This document shows, piece by piece, positions 10,462 through 19,154 of a stretch of DNA of 64,000 nt. The number at the start of each line of letters is the position of its first letter. The stretch's first letter is position 1. A model generated the notes under the pieces. The model was not told where the DNA came from and did no database searches. It saw only the letters and a list, made by a program, of their open reading frames with translations. Source of the DNA: Xanthomonas vesicatoria ATCC 35937 (lineage in GTDB: Bacteria > Pseudomonadota > Gammaproteobacteria > Xanthomonadales > Xanthomonadaceae). Made by a program: the position numbers and the translations under genes. The stretch spans positions 496,001 to 560,000 of the forward strand of contig NZ_CP018725.1 in NCBI RefSeq assembly GCF_001908725.1, read 5' to 3'.

Positions 10462-11244
10462 TCAGGCGCGACGCGCCATCATCAACTTCTTGATCTCGGC
10501 GATCGCCAGCGCCGGATTCAGGCCCTTCGGGCAGGTCCGTGCGCAGTTCATGATGGTGTGGCAGCGATACAACTTGAACGGGTCTTCCAGATCGTCCAGG
10601 CGCGCACCGGTGTCCTCATCGCGCGAGTCGATGATCCAGCGGTACGCCTGCAGCAGGATGGCCGGACCCAGATAACGCTCGCCATTCCACCAGTAGCTCG
10701 GGCAGCTGGTCGAGCAGCACGCGCACAGGATGCATTCGTACAACCCATCGAGCTTGCGGCGGTCTTCCGGCGACTGCAGGCGTTCGCGATCCGGCGGCGG
10801 CGGCGTCTGGGTGCGGATCCACGGCTTGATCGACGCGTACTGCGCATAGAAGTGGGTCAGATCGGGGACCAGATCCTTGATCACATCCATGTGCGGCAAC
10901 GGATAGATCGGCACCTCGGACTTGCCGCAGGCATCGATCGCTTTGGTGCAGGCCAGGGTATTGGTGCCGTCGATATTCATCGCGCACGAGCCGCAGATGC
11001 CCTCACGGCACGAACGACGGAACGCCAACGTCGGGTCGATCTCGTTCTTGATCTTGATCAGCGCGTCCAAGACCATCGGGCCGCACTTGTCGAGATCGAT
11101 CTCATAGCTGTCGGTGCGCGGGTTGGCGTCGCCATCCGGATCCCAGCGGTAGACCTTGAAGGTGCGCGTGTTCTTGGCGCCCTGCGCAGGGTAATGCTTA
11201 CCCTTGCCGATCTTTGAATTCTTGGGGAGGGTGAACTCTGCCAT
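10462..11244 (-). CDS. sdhB: Succinate dehydrogenase iron-sulfur subunit
   Basis: Electron-transfer subunit of complex II, passing electrons from SdhA flavin to quinone. In 260 residues there are three cluster motifs: the [2Fe-2S] site CREGICGSC with a later TLAC (about residues 78-98), and the [4Fe-4S]/[3Fe-4S] sites in [13 protein letters not shown] (about 170-182) and [14 protein letters not shown] (about 228-241). Length is slightly above the E. coli protein because of an N-terminal extension typical of the SdhB type in alpha/gammaproteobacteria. It lies downstream of sdhA, separated by an unusual 229 bp gap holding a small open frame. Confidence 0.97.
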   Translation of the reverse strand: MAEFTLPKNSKIGKGKHYPAQGAKNTRTFKVYRWDPDGDANPRTDSYEIDLDKCGPMVLDALIKIKNEIDPTLAFRRSCREGICGSCAMNIDGTNTLACTKAIDACGKSEVPIYPLPHMDVIKDLVPDLTHFYAQYASIKPWIRTQTPPPPDRERLQSPEDRRKLDGLYECILCACCSTSCPSYWWNGERYLGPAILLQAYRWIIDSRDEDTGARLDDLEDPFKLYRCHTIMNCARTCPKGLNPALAIAEIKKLMMARRA

Positions 11245-11260
11245 AGCTGCTCTCGTTGGC

Positions 11261-11470
11261 TCAGGCGATGCGCGGTGCGAACGACAGCCGCACCGTGCGC
11301 ATGAAGGTAAAGACGATGGATCCCGCCACCGAAGCGGCGGTGCGGCGACCGGCGTGGTGCCGGTGCTGCCCCTGCGTGATGAAACGCCCCAACCGCTGCA
11401 AGCGATTGCCGCTGTGCCGGGACAACCCGGCGACCGGGCTCAATGCAGCGAGGGCGCGTTGCATCCGCAT
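11261..11470 (-). CDS. Possible small basic protein between sdhA and sdhB
   Basis: A 69-codon frame that fills the gap between two otherwise adjacent operon genes. Its ATG is 4 bases past the sdhA stop and its TGA is 16 bases before the sdhB ATG, geometry that would suit translational coupling. The product is Arg/His-rich (begins [15 protein letters not shown]) with one weakly hydrophobic stretch near the end ([11 protein letters not shown]). I recognise no family, and there is no good ribosome site. It may equally be non-coding spacer with a processing or stability element; the coding call is tentative. Confidence 0.3.
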   Translation of the reverse strand: MRMQRALAALSPVAGLSRHSGNRLQRLGRFITQGQHRHHAGRRTAASVAGSIVFTFMRTVRLSFAPRIA

Positions 11471-11473
11471 CGA

Positions 11474-13264
11474 TCAGTAAACGCGCGGCTTCGGCGGGAC
11501 GACGTCCACGTCCTTGCTCAGCGTGTACATGTGCACCGGACGATATTCGAACTCGCACTTGCCCTTGTCGTCGACGGTGACTAGCGTGTGTTTCTGCCAA
11601 TTGACGTCGTCGCGGTCCGGGAAGTCTTCGTGCGAATGCGCGCCACGGCTTTCCTTTCGCTGCTCGGCCGAATTGATCGTCGCCACCGCGTTGAGCAGCA
11701 GGTTGTTCAATTCGTACGTCTCGATCAGATCCGAGTTCCAGACCAGCGAGCGGTCGGACACCTTGACGTCTTCGAAAGTAGCGAAGATCTCGGCCATCTT
11801 GTCCACGCCTTCCTTGAGCGTCTTGCTGGTACGGAACACCGCAGCGTCGGACTGCATGGTGCGCTGCATGTTGTCGCGAATCACCGAGGTCGGCGTAGAG
11901 CTGTTGGCGTAGCGTAACTTGTCCAGCAGACCGAGCGCCTTGTCGCAGGCATCCGACGGCAACGTCTTGTGCGGCTGGTTCGGCTTGACCGTTTCGGCGC
12001 AGCGGTTTGCCACCGCACGGCCGAACACCACCAGATCCAGCAACGAGTTGGAACCCAGACGGTTGGCACCATGCACCGACACGCAGGCGGCTTCGCCGAT
12101 CGCGTACAGACCGGGAACAACCGCATCCGGGTCGTCGCCCTGCTTGCGCACGACTTCGCCGTAGAAATTGGTCGGAATGCCGCCCATGTTGTAGTGCACG
12201 GTCGGCAGTACCGGAATCGGCTGCTTGGTCACGTCCACACCGGCAAAGATGTGGGCGCTTTCGGCGATGCCGGGAAGCTTTTCATTGATGACTTCCGGGC
12301 CGAGGTGGGTCAGGTCGAGCAGGATGTGATCCTTGTGCTCGCCGACGCCGCGGCCTTCGCGAATTTCCACGGTCATCGAACGCGAGACAACGTCGCGCGA
12401 GGCCAGATCCTTGTAATGCGGTGCATAGCGCTCCATGAAGCGCTCGCCGTTGCTGTTGCGCAGAATGCCACCTTCGCCGCGCACGCCTTCGGTGATCAGG
12501 CAGCCCGCACCGTAGATACCGGTCGGGTGGAACTGCACGAACTCCATGTCCTGCACCGGCAAGCCGGCACGCATCACCAGGCCGCCGCCGTCACCGGTAC
12601 ATGTATGAGCGGAGGTAGCACTGAAGTAGGCGCGGCCGTAGCCGCCGGTGGCCAGCACTACGCCGTGGGCGCGGAACAGATGCAACGAGCCTTCAGCCAT
12701 GTCCAGCGCAAGCACGCCACGGCAGACACCTTCTTCGTCGAAGATCAGGTCCAGCGCGAAGTACTCGATCATGAAGCGCGCGTTATGCGCCAGCGACTGC
12801 TGATACAGCGTATGCAGCATGGCGTGGCCGGTACGGTCGGCTGCCGCGCAGGTGCGCTGCGCCGACGGGCCTTCGCCGTACTTGGTGGTCATGCCACCGA
12901 ACGGGCGCTGATAGATCTTGCCCTCTTCGGTACGCGAGAACGGCACGCCGTAGTGTTCCAGCTCGATGATGGCCGGAATCGCTTCGCGACACATGTACTC
13001 GATCGCGTCCTGGTCGCCCAGCCAATCCGAGCCCTTGATGGTGTCGTAGAAGTGATAACGCCAATCGTCTTCGCCCATGTTGCCGAGCGCGGCGGAAATG
13101 CCGCCCTGCGCCGCCACGGTGTGCGACCGGGTCGGGAAGACCTTGGTCAGGCACACCGTCTGCAGGCCTTTCTGGGCCAAGCCGAACGTGGCACGCAGGC
13201 CGGCGCCGCCGGCACCCACCACGACCATGTCGTACTTGTGTTCTGTAATTTTGTAAGCGGACAT
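11474..13264 (-). CDS. sdhA: Succinate dehydrogenase flavoprotein subunit
   Basis: Catalytic subunit that oxidises succinate to fumarate in the TCA cycle and respiratory chain. The 596-residue protein has the dinucleotide-binding motif [13 protein letters not shown] (about residues 15-27) and the segment [11 protein letters not shown], whose histidine forms the covalent FAD bond. The active-site region HPTGI lies near residue 247 and the C-terminal domain is complete. Length matches the family (about 590). SdhE, encoded downstream, is expected to assist its flavinylation. It starts 33 bp after sdhD. No defects seen. Confidence 0.98.
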   Translation of the reverse strand: MSAYKITEHKYDMVVVGAGGAGLRATFGLAQKGLQTVCLTKVFPTRSHTVAAQGGISAALGNMGEDDWRYHFYDTIKGSDWLGDQDAIEYMCREAIPAIIELEHYGVPFSRTEEGKIYQRPFGGMTTKYGEGPSAQRTCAAADRTGHAMLHTLYQQSLAHNARFMIEYFALDLIFDEEGVCRGVLALDMAEGSLHLFRAHGVVLATGGYGRAYFSATSAHTCTGDGGGLVMRAGLPVQDMEFVQFHPTGIYGAGCLITEGVRGEGGILRNSNGERFMERYAPHYKDLASRDVVSRSMTVEIREGRGVGEHKDHILLDLTHLGPEVINEKLPGIAESAHIFAGVDVTKQPIPVLPTVHYNMGGIPTNFYGEVVRKQGDDPDAVVPGLYAIGEAACVSVHGANRLGSNSLLDLVVFGRAVANRCAETVKPNQPHKTLPSDACDKALGLLDKLRYANSSTPTSVIRDNMQRTMQSDAAVFRTSKTLKEGVDKMAEIFATFEDVKVSDRSLVWNSDLIETYELNNLLLNAVATINSAEQRKESRGAHSHEDFPDRDDVNWQKHTLVTVDDKGKCEFEYRPVHMYTLSKDVDVVPPKPRVY

Positions 13265-13297
13265 CGAATTATGGATTCCTGTTTGGTCGCTGACGGC

Positions 13298-13684
13298 TCA
13301 GCTCATGCCCAGCGCGATACGCGCCACGGCAAAGACGCTGACGATGGCGCCCAGTACGGCGACAAAGCGCACGATGGTCTGCGCCGCAAGTGCGAGCAGC
13401 GAGTTGTGCACGTAATCTTCTAGCACCACCTGCATGCCGAGCTGCGCATGCCAGAAAGATGCGATGAGGAAGCCGACCAGCAGAATCGCGTTCCATGGTT
13501 TGGCCACTGCCGCGCTTGCGGCAGCGTGATCTGCACCGATCAAGCTCAGCACGAAGATCAGGAACCAGATCGACAGGGGCACCAATGCGGTGGCGGTCAG
13601 GCGCTGAACCACGAAATGTTCCGTGCCGGTTTTAGCGGCACCCAAACCACGCACATTTTTCAGAGGGGTACGGTAGCGGCTCAT
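13298..13684 (-). CDS. sdhD: Succinate dehydrogenase membrane anchor subunit SdhD
   Basis: Hydrophobic anchor of complex II, 128 residues, with three predicted helices (about residues 32-52, 65-85 and 98-120). The conserved segment HAQLGMQVVLEDYVH between helices 2 and 3 contains the histidine and Asp-Tyr pair associated with haem and quinone binding. The ATG at 13684 overlaps the sdhC stop as ATGA, so it is preferred over the longer open frame, whose N-terminal part reads sdhC out of frame. Confidence 0.92.
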   Translation of the reverse strand: MSRYRTPLKNVRGLGAAKTGTEHFVVQRLTATALVPLSIWFLIFVLSLIGADHAAASAAVAKPWNAILLVGFLIASFWHAQLGMQVVLEDYVHNSLLALAAQTIVRFVAVLGAIVSVFAVARIALGMS

Positions 13685-14076
13685 ACGGCACCTCCAGACA
13701 ACAAGACGTAGGCCCAGATGGCAGCCGTCAATACCAGGCTCAGCACGACCGACAGCCAGCCCAGACTGACGAACGAGCGCACGGCGTATCCTTGGCCGAA
13801 GTCCTGCATGATGTGGCGCAAACCGCCGAACAGGTGGAAGGCAAAACACCAGGTCCAGCCGAACAGAAACACCTGTCCGTACCAGGCGGCGGCATGTTGG
13901 CGGAGGCAGTCCCAATGCTCGGGGCCAAGCATCAAGGTCAGCAAGGCGGCAGCAATTGCCAGGGCGCCGAACGACAAAACAATGCCGGTGGCTCGATTGA
14001 GAATCGAGGTCACCATCTGGATCTGCCAGCGGTAGACCTGCAGATGCGGGGAAAGAGGACGTTCGCGGATCGCCAT
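13681..14076 (-). CDS. sdhC: Succinate dehydrogenase cytochrome b556 subunit SdhC
   Basis: Membrane anchor and haem-binding subunit, 131 residues. It begins with the family signature RPLSPHLQVYRWQIQMVTSI, including the Ser/Arg near the quinone site, and has three membrane helices. Helix 2 contains FHLFGGLRHIMQD, the motif whose histidine ligates haem b. Followed with a 4 bp overlap by sdhD and preceded by the SDHAF4-like gene 56 bp upstream. Confidence 0.94.
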   Translation of the reverse strand: MAIRERPLSPHLQVYRWQIQMVTSILNRATGIVLSFGALAIAAALLTLMLGPEHWDCLRQHAAAWYGQVFLFGWTWCFAFHLFGGLRHIMQDFGQGYAVRSFVSLGWLSVVLSLVLTAAIWAYVLLSGGAV

Positions 14077-14132
14077 TCGCTGGGCTCGTTATCTCGGCTG
14101 GGCGGCACTAGGCCGCTGTGGCTAAAAGCTGC

Positions 14133-14303
14133 TCAAAAATCGATGCAGCGTCCATTTTTTTCCCAGTCGCCGTAGCGCGTTGGCTCAGGGCCGTCGCGCC
14201 CACCGATCTCTTTGGGCAGTGGCTTCTTCTCGGGAATGTGCTCCTGAGGGGAAGACTGCGTCTCGGAATCCTGCGATGGCGTGGGGGTTGGATGGCCTAT
14301 CAT
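14133..14303 (-). CDS. SDHAF4-like succinate dehydrogenase assembly factor (DUF1674)
   Basis: A 56-residue protein whose C-terminal half matches the DUF1674/SDHAF4 signature: EIGGRDGPEPTRYGDWEKNG followed by RCIDF to the stop. In mitochondria and bacteria this family binds flavinylated SdhA and protects it before docking with SdhB. The N-terminus is Pro/Ser/Gln rich and probably disordered. The start is the ATG at 14303; the frame stays open further upstream but that part is antisense to ygfZ. It heads the sdhCDAB run and is divergent from ygfZ (39 bp apart). Its size makes it easy to miss. Confidence 0.85.
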   Translation of the reverse strand: MIGHPTPTPSQDSETQSSPQEHIPEKKPLPKEIGGRDGPEPTRYGDWEKNGRCIDF

Positions 14304-14342
14304 AGTGGTCTCACAACATTGCGATTTTAGTCCTCCCCTTCC

Positions 14343-15212
14343 ATGGCTGACAACCTGAATCTTATTCCACAGGGTTTTGGATCCCTGCACGACATGCAGT
14401 ACGTCCGATTGGTCGGCACGGATGCAGTGGCGTTCGCGCATGCACAATTTGCCAACGACGTTCAGGCGCTGGAGATCGGGCAGTGGCAGTGGAATGCGTG
14501 GCTGACGGCGAAGGGGCGCGTGATCGCCATCTTCGCACTCCTGCGTGAGGACGACACCCAGGTGCTGATGCTGTTGCCGGATGGCAAGGCTGATGAGATC
14601 GCCGCACAGCTCGGCCGGTTTGTGTTCCGGCGCAAGCTGAAAATCAACGCTACCAGGCTTTCCGCGTATGGCGGCTTCCAGGCGCCTGATCTTGCGAAGG
14701 GGGCGCATGCCGATATCGGAACGCAGCGTATTGCGCTGGATATGGGAAGTGCTGCTGTACCGCGCACTCTCTTAATCTTCAGCGCAGACGCATTGGCAGC
14801 GCCTATCGAATTGCCCAACATGGACGCGCAATGGCGCCGTGCGGATCTGCACCTCGGCCTGGTCCGCCTGCCGGATGCGCAGCGCGAGCAGTGGACCCCG
14901 CAGCAACTAGCGCTGGACCGCTTGCAAGCTTTCAGCGTCAAAAAGGGCTGCTACCCGGGCCAGGAAATCGTGGCGCGCACGCACTTCCTGGGCAAGGCCA
15001 AGCGCGCATTGCAGCTGCTGGAGACCGAAGCTGCGGTCCAGGCTGGCGATAGCGTCGAACTGGATGGCGCCGCCATCGGCACGGTGGTCAGCGTTGCCGG
15101 CGATCTGGCGCTAGCGGTGTTGCCATTGGAACTGACGGTGGACGCCAGCAAACTGCAAGCCGGCACGCACGCCGCACGCCGGCTTGCCATCGCTCCCGGG
15201 TTGGAGCGTTAA
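14343..15212 (+). CDS. ygfZ: Folate-binding Fe-S maintenance protein YgfZ
   Basis: GcvT-like tetrahydrofolate-binding protein that supports synthesis or repair of certain iron-sulfur enzymes, among which succinate dehydrogenase is a plausible client here. The 289-residue protein carries the family hallmark KGCYPGQEIVART (about residues 201-213) with its conserved cysteine, preceded by the GcvT-type LDRLQAFS. Its TAA overlaps the TAA of the convergent ABC ATPase gene in a shared TTAA. It is divergent from the SDHAF4-like gene, so the intergenic 39 bp must hold at least part of both promoters. Confidence 0.92.
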   Translation: MADNLNLIPQGFGSLHDMQYVRLVGTDAVAFAHAQFANDVQALEIGQWQWNAWLTAKGRVIAIFALLREDDTQVLMLLPDGKADEIAAQLGRFVFRRKLKINATRLSAYGGFQAPDLAKGAHADIGTQRIALDMGSAAVPRTLLIFSADALAAPIELPNMDAQWRRADLHLGLVRLPDAQREQWTPQQLALDRLQAFSVKKGCYPGQEIVARTHFLGKAKRALQLLETEAAVQAGDSVELDGAAIGTVVSVAGDLALAVLPLELTVDASKLQAGTHAARRLAIAPGLER

Positions 15213-16297
15213 GCCGGTTCCAGGCGCTGCCCGGTTGCCGGGTCGAAGAAATGCAAGGCATCGCTGCGCAATGCCAGGCGTAACGGCTGGCCCACCGCCG
15301 GCAGTGCCTGCGGGGCCACGCGGATCACCAGCGGCTGGTCACCGCGATCAAGGTTGAGGAAGATCTCGTTGCCGACCGGCTCGATGACCTCCACCTGCGC
15401 ATCGAAGCCCAGCCGCGCATCGCCGGACGGCTGCAGATGCTCCGGGCGCACGCCGACGATCACGTCCTGGCCGAACCAGCGGCGATCGACCCGTGCGGCG
15501 CCCAACGGTACCCGCCACCCATCGGCCATCACCAGATGCAGGCCGTCCTGCTCGTCCAGCCGCCCCTGCAACACATTCATCGCCGGGCTGCCCAGGAAGC
15601 CAGCCACGAACAGATTGGCCGGACGGTCGTATAGCGCCATCGGGCTGTCGATCTGCTGGATCACGCCATCCTTGAGCACCACGATGCGCTGACCGAGGGT
15701 CATCGCCTCGACCTGATCGTGGGTGACATAGATCATGGTGGTACCGAGCTTGCGATGCAGCTGTGCGATCTCGGTACGCACGCTGTGGCGCAACTTGGCA
15801 TCCAGGTTAGACAGTGGTTCGTCGAGCAGGAACACCGACGATTCGCGCACCATCGCCCGCCCGAGCGCCACACGCTGACGCTGGCCGCCGGACATCGCCT
15901 TGGGCAACTTGTCGAGCATCGGGGTCAGGCCCAGCAACTCGGCGGCGTTGTTGACGCGCTCGGCGATGACCTGCTTCGGGTGACCGCGCAACTTGAGCCC
16001 AAACGCCAGATTTTCTGCCACGGTCATATGCGGGTACAGCGCGTAGCTCTGGAACACCATGGCGATGTCGCGATCCTTCGGCGCCACGTCGTTGACCACG
16101 CGCTCGCCGATCTTGAGCGTGCCGGCGCTGATGTCTTCGAGACCGGCGATCATGCGTAGCAAGGTCGACTTGCCGCAACCAGACGGCCCGACCAGCACCA
16201 TCAGTTCGCCATCGGCCACCTCGAAACTTGCGCCCTGCACCGCCACCTGGCCATTTTCATAGACCTTGCGGACACCTTCCAACTGCACTTTCGCCAT
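15209..16297 (-). CDS. ugpC: Sugar ABC transporter ATP-binding protein (UgpC/MalK/MsmK type)
   Basis: CUT1-family ATPase of 362 residues. Walker A is GPSGCGKST (about residues 38-46), the signature is MSGGQRQRVALGRAMVR (about 134-150) and Walker B is VFLLDEPLSNLDA. The C-terminal third is the TOBE/OB regulatory domain with VRPEHL. No permease or binding-protein genes are adjacent, so it is an orphan ATPase that probably serves sugar importers encoded elsewhere, as MsmK does. It is divergent from zwf, so glucose-type catabolism and sugar uptake may share control from the spacer. The exact substrate cannot be read from the ATPase. Confidence 0.85.
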   Translation of the reverse strand: MAKVQLEGVRKVYENGQVAVQGASFEVADGELMVLVGPSGCGKSTLLRMIAGLEDISAGTLKIGERVVNDVAPKDRDIAMVFQSYALYPHMTVAENLAFGLKLRGHPKQVIAERVNNAAELLGLTPMLDKLPKAMSGGQRQRVALGRAMVRESSVFLLDEPLSNLDAKLRHSVRTEIAQLHRKLGTTMIYVTHDQVEAMTLGQRIVVLKDGVIQQIDSPMALYDRPANLFVAGFLGSPAMNVLQGRLDEQDGLHLVMADGWRVPLGAARVDRRWFGQDVIVGVRPEHLQPSGDARLGFDAQVEVIEPVGNEIFLNLDRGDQPLVIRVAPQALPAVGQPLRLALRSDALHFFDPATGQRLEPA

Positions 16298-16410
16298 CGT
16301 TCGGCCTCAACATTTTGTATGCGCCCTGCCTTCGGCCCTCCCGACGGCAATGACGACCGACCCGTTTGCGAGGAAATTCCCTGCAAACGAATGCATTGGT
16401 TTATTCTGAC

Positions 16411-16428
16411 ATGTAATCGTTTTCACAT
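16411..16428. promoter_or_regulatory. LacI-family operator-like palindrome between ugpC and zwf
   Basis: ATGTAATCGTTTTCACAT is an 18 bp imperfect palindrome around a central CG. It fits the pattern WTGNAANCGNWNNCA recognised by LacI/GalR-family regulators. It lies in the 395 bp divergent spacer (16298-16692), 114 bp upstream of the ugpC start and about 265 bp upstream of zwf. The rest of the spacer has open frames without ribosome sites. No regulator gene is adjacent, so the binding protein would be encoded elsewhere. Confidence 0.5.
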
Positions 16429-16692
16429 GGCAACATCGATCTCGGGAGGGACCATGCCGCTACCAACCCACGCCGCTGTTTCCGGCAACGTTACCTGTAT
16501 CGCGCCGGTGGCCATGCCGCCACGCATGTGCAGGTATGCCGCCCAGGCGCTAACCGCTGGCCACCAGTTGCTGCAACAATCGGGGATTGGGCGTCAGCGT
16601 CCATGCACCGCTGCGCGCACGCAAGTGTCGCTCAGGAACAGCCGTACCGACCGCCGGGTGTCCGGCGCCTTTCCGCGAAGCCGCTGATAACG

Positions 16693-18150
16693 ATGTCCCC
16701 TGAATCTGAAACTCGGTCCATGCACAACACCCTGATCCTGTTCGGCGCCACCGGCGACCTCGCCCAGCGCTATCTGTTTCCCTCCTTGTTGCGCCTGTTC
16801 GTCGACGGCCTGCTGCCGGAGGACTTCCGTATCCGTGCGTTGGCCCTGTCACCGCACGATACCGAGGCCTTCCGTGAAGTGCTGCGACCGCGTCTGACCG
16901 AAGCACTGCCGATTGCCACCCCGGAGCAGATCCAGACGCTGCTGCAGCGCGTGGACTACCGCTCGGTGGACCTGCGCAATGCCGAGTCGGTGGCCGATGC
17001 GGTCCGCGAGCTTGCGAGCCGCCAGATTGTCAGCTACTTGGCGATTCCGCCGGGGCTGTACATCAGCACCTGCCAGGGTCTGGCCCTGGGCGGCGCCCTG
17101 GCCGCGCCACACCGGCTGATGCTGGAAAAGCCGATCGGCCACGACTCGGACAGTGCTCGCGAGATCCTGCAGTCAATCGGCGCGCTGATCGACGAAGACC
17201 GCGTGTTCCGCCTGGACCATTACCTTGGCAAGGCAGCGGTGCAGAACCTGATCGCGTTGCGCTTCGGCAACACCCTGCTCGAGGCGGTCTGGAACCGTAC
17301 CTACATCGAGTCGGTGCAGATCCTGGTCGCCGAAAGCGAAGGCGTGGATGGGCGCGATGCCTACTACGCCCGCTCCGGCGCGCTGCGCGACATGGTGCAG
17401 AGCCATATCCTGCAGCTGCTGTGCCTGGTGGCGATGGAGCCGCCGGCGTCGCTGGAAGCCGACCGCATCCGCGATGAGAAGGTCAAGGTGCTGCGTGCGC
17501 TGCGTCCGATGACCGCCGAACATGCCGCGCATGACAGCGTGCGCGGCCGCTATACCGCCGGCACCATCAACGGCCAGCCGGCGCAGGCCTACCACCCGCC
17601 GGAAGGCAGCGACGTGGAAACCTTCGTCGCGGTGACCGCGCATATCGACAACTGGCGCTGGGCCGGCGTGCCGTTCCATCTATGCACCGGCAAGCGCCTG
17701 GCCGAGCGCTCCACCCGCATCGTGGTGACGCTCAAGCCGGTAACGCATTGGTTGTTCGAGCGCCCTGATCGCCAGAACGCGGTGCCCAACCGCCTGACCT
17801 TCCAGCTGCAGCCGCAGGAAAACATCGAACTCGGCCTGATGAGCAGCCTGGCCGGCCCGGAATGGGGCGCGATCGAGCTGCAGCCGCTGGAACTGGAATT
17901 GTCGGTGCCGACCGGCCTGCACCGTCGCATCGCTTATGAGCGACTGTTCGTGGATGCCTTCAACGGCAACCCGGCGCTGTTCGTACGCGACGACGAGGTC
18001 AAGGCAGCCTGGTCCTGGATCGACAGCGTCAGCGATGCCTGGGCCGCGTCGCAATTGCCGTTGCAACCCTACCCCGCCGGGAGTTGGGGTCCGGACAGCG
18101 CCGCACCGTTCCTGCCTCCTGCCACCGACGCACAGGGAAACAACGCATGA
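16693..18150 (+). CDS. zwf: Glucose-6-phosphate 1-dehydrogenase
   Basis: Oxidises glucose-6-phosphate to 6-phosphogluconolactone with NAD(P)+, entering the Entner-Doudoroff and pentose phosphate routes. The coenzyme motif FGATGDLAQRYLFPSL follows the start; EKPIGHDSDSA and the active-site sequence RLDHYLGKAAVQNL (about residues 172-185) are present. I take the ATG at 16693 (485 residues); an ATG at 16720 is an alternative, and the longer open frame upstream is not family-like. The substrate motif reads DHYLGKA rather than the usual DHYLGKE. It is the first gene of zwf-glk-pgl, coupled by ATGA overlaps. Confidence 0.95.
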   Translation: MSPESETRSMHNTLILFGATGDLAQRYLFPSLLRLFVDGLLPEDFRIRALALSPHDTEAFREVLRPRLTEALPIATPEQIQTLLQRVDYRSVDLRNAESVADAVRELASRQIVSYLAIPPGLYISTCQGLALGGALAAPHRLMLEKPIGHDSDSAREILQSIGALIDEDRVFRLDHYLGKAAVQNLIALRFGNTLLEAVWNRTYIESVQILVAESEGVDGRDAYYARSGALRDMVQSHILQLLCLVAMEPPASLEADRIRDEKVKVLRALRPMTAEHAAHDSVRGRYTAGTINGQPAQAYHPPEGSDVETFVAVTAHIDNWRWAGVPFHLCTGKRLAERSTRIVVTLKPVTHWLFERPDRQNAVPNRLTFQLQPQENIELGLMSSLAGPEWGAIELQPLELELSVPTGLHRRIAYERLFVDAFNGNPALFVRDDEVKAAWSWIDSVSDAWAASQLPLQPYPAGSWGPDSAAPFLPPATDAQGNNA

Positions 18151-19154
18151 CCGCTCCTTCCAAGCCGGTGCTGGTTGCCGATATCGGCGGAACCAACGCG
18201 CGATTCGCGCTGGCCGATGTCGACGCCTCGGTGCCGCTGCTGGATGACACCTCGCGCGAGTTCGCGGTGGTGGAGTTCGCTTCGCTCGGCGAAGCCGCGC
18301 GGTATTACCTCGACCAGATCGGTGTGCAGGCCACTCAGGGCGTGTTCGCAGTGGCCGGCCGGGTTGACGGCGACGAAGCGCGCATCACCAATCATCCATG
18401 GGTGATCTCGCGCACGCGCACCGCCAGCATGCTCGGCTTCAGCACCCTGCATCTGATCAACGATTTTGCCGCGCAGGCCATGGCGATCAGCTTGCTGCGT
18501 CCGCAGGACGTCGTGCAGGTCGGCGGGGCCAGCTGGCGCCCGGCGCCGATCGATCAGCCGCGCAACTACGGCGTGATCGGCCCGGGCACCGGGCTGGGCG
18601 TGGGTGGGCTGATCATCCGTAACGGGCGCTGTTTTCCATTGGAAACCGAAGGTGGCCACGTCAGCTTTCCGCCCGGCACGCCGGAAGAAATCCGCGTGCT
18701 GGAAATCCTCTCCGAGCAGTTCGGCCGTGTGTCCAACGAGCGGCTGATCTGTGGCCCCGGCCTGGTCAACATCCATCGCGCATTGAGTGAGATTGCCGGC
18801 GTCGATCCGGGCCCGCTGGAACCCAAAGACATCACCGCACGCGCTGCGGCCGGCGACCCGCGCTCGGCACGCACCATCGACCTGTTCTGCGCCATCTTCG
18901 GTGCGATCGCCGGCGACATGGTGTTGATGCAGGGCGCGTGGGATGGCGTGTTCCTCACTGGCGGGCTGGTGCCCAAGGTGCTGGATTCGCTGCAGCATTC
19001 GGGGTTTCGCCAGCGCTTCGAGCACAAGGGCCGGTTCTCCGCGATCATGTCGCGCGTGCCTTCCCTGGCGGTCATGCATCCGCATGCCGGCCTGCTGGGC
19101 GCCGCCGCGTATGCGGTGGATGCGCAGCGTCAGCATCCGGGAGAGCAGCGATGA
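18147..19154 (+). CDS. glk: Glucokinase
   Basis: Phosphorylates glucose with ATP in the cytoplasm. The 335-residue protein has the ROK-independent bacterial glucokinase layout: the ATP-binding start VADIGGTNARFALADVD (about residues 9-25), the substrate region HLINDFAAQAMA (about 107-118), and the GPGTGLGVGGLI phosphate motif (about 147-158). The start ATG overlaps the zwf stop (ATGA), and its own stop overlaps the pgl start in the same way, so zwf-glk-pgl is one translationally coupled unit. Confidence 0.95.
   Translation: MTAPSKPVLVADIGGTNARFALADVDASVPLLDDTSREFAVVEFASLGEAARYYLDQIGVQATQGVFAVAGRVDGDEARITNHPWVISRTRTASMLGFSTLHLINDFAAQAMAISLLRPQDVVQVGGASWRPAPIDQPRNYGVIGPGTGLGVGGLIIRNGRCFPLETEGGHVSFPPGTPEEIRVLEILSEQFGRVSNERLICGPGLVNIHRALSEIAGVDPGPLEPKDITARAAAGDPRSARTIDLFCAIFGAIAGDMVLMQGAWDGVFLTGGLVPKVLDSLQHSGFRQRFEHKGRFSAIMSRVPSLAVMHPHAGLLGAAAYAVDAQRQHPGEQR

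Noticed and set aside
13685..13915. A longer SdhD start
   Set aside because: The added residues are an out-of-frame reading of sdhC; the ATGA overlap at 13681-13684 explains the true start.
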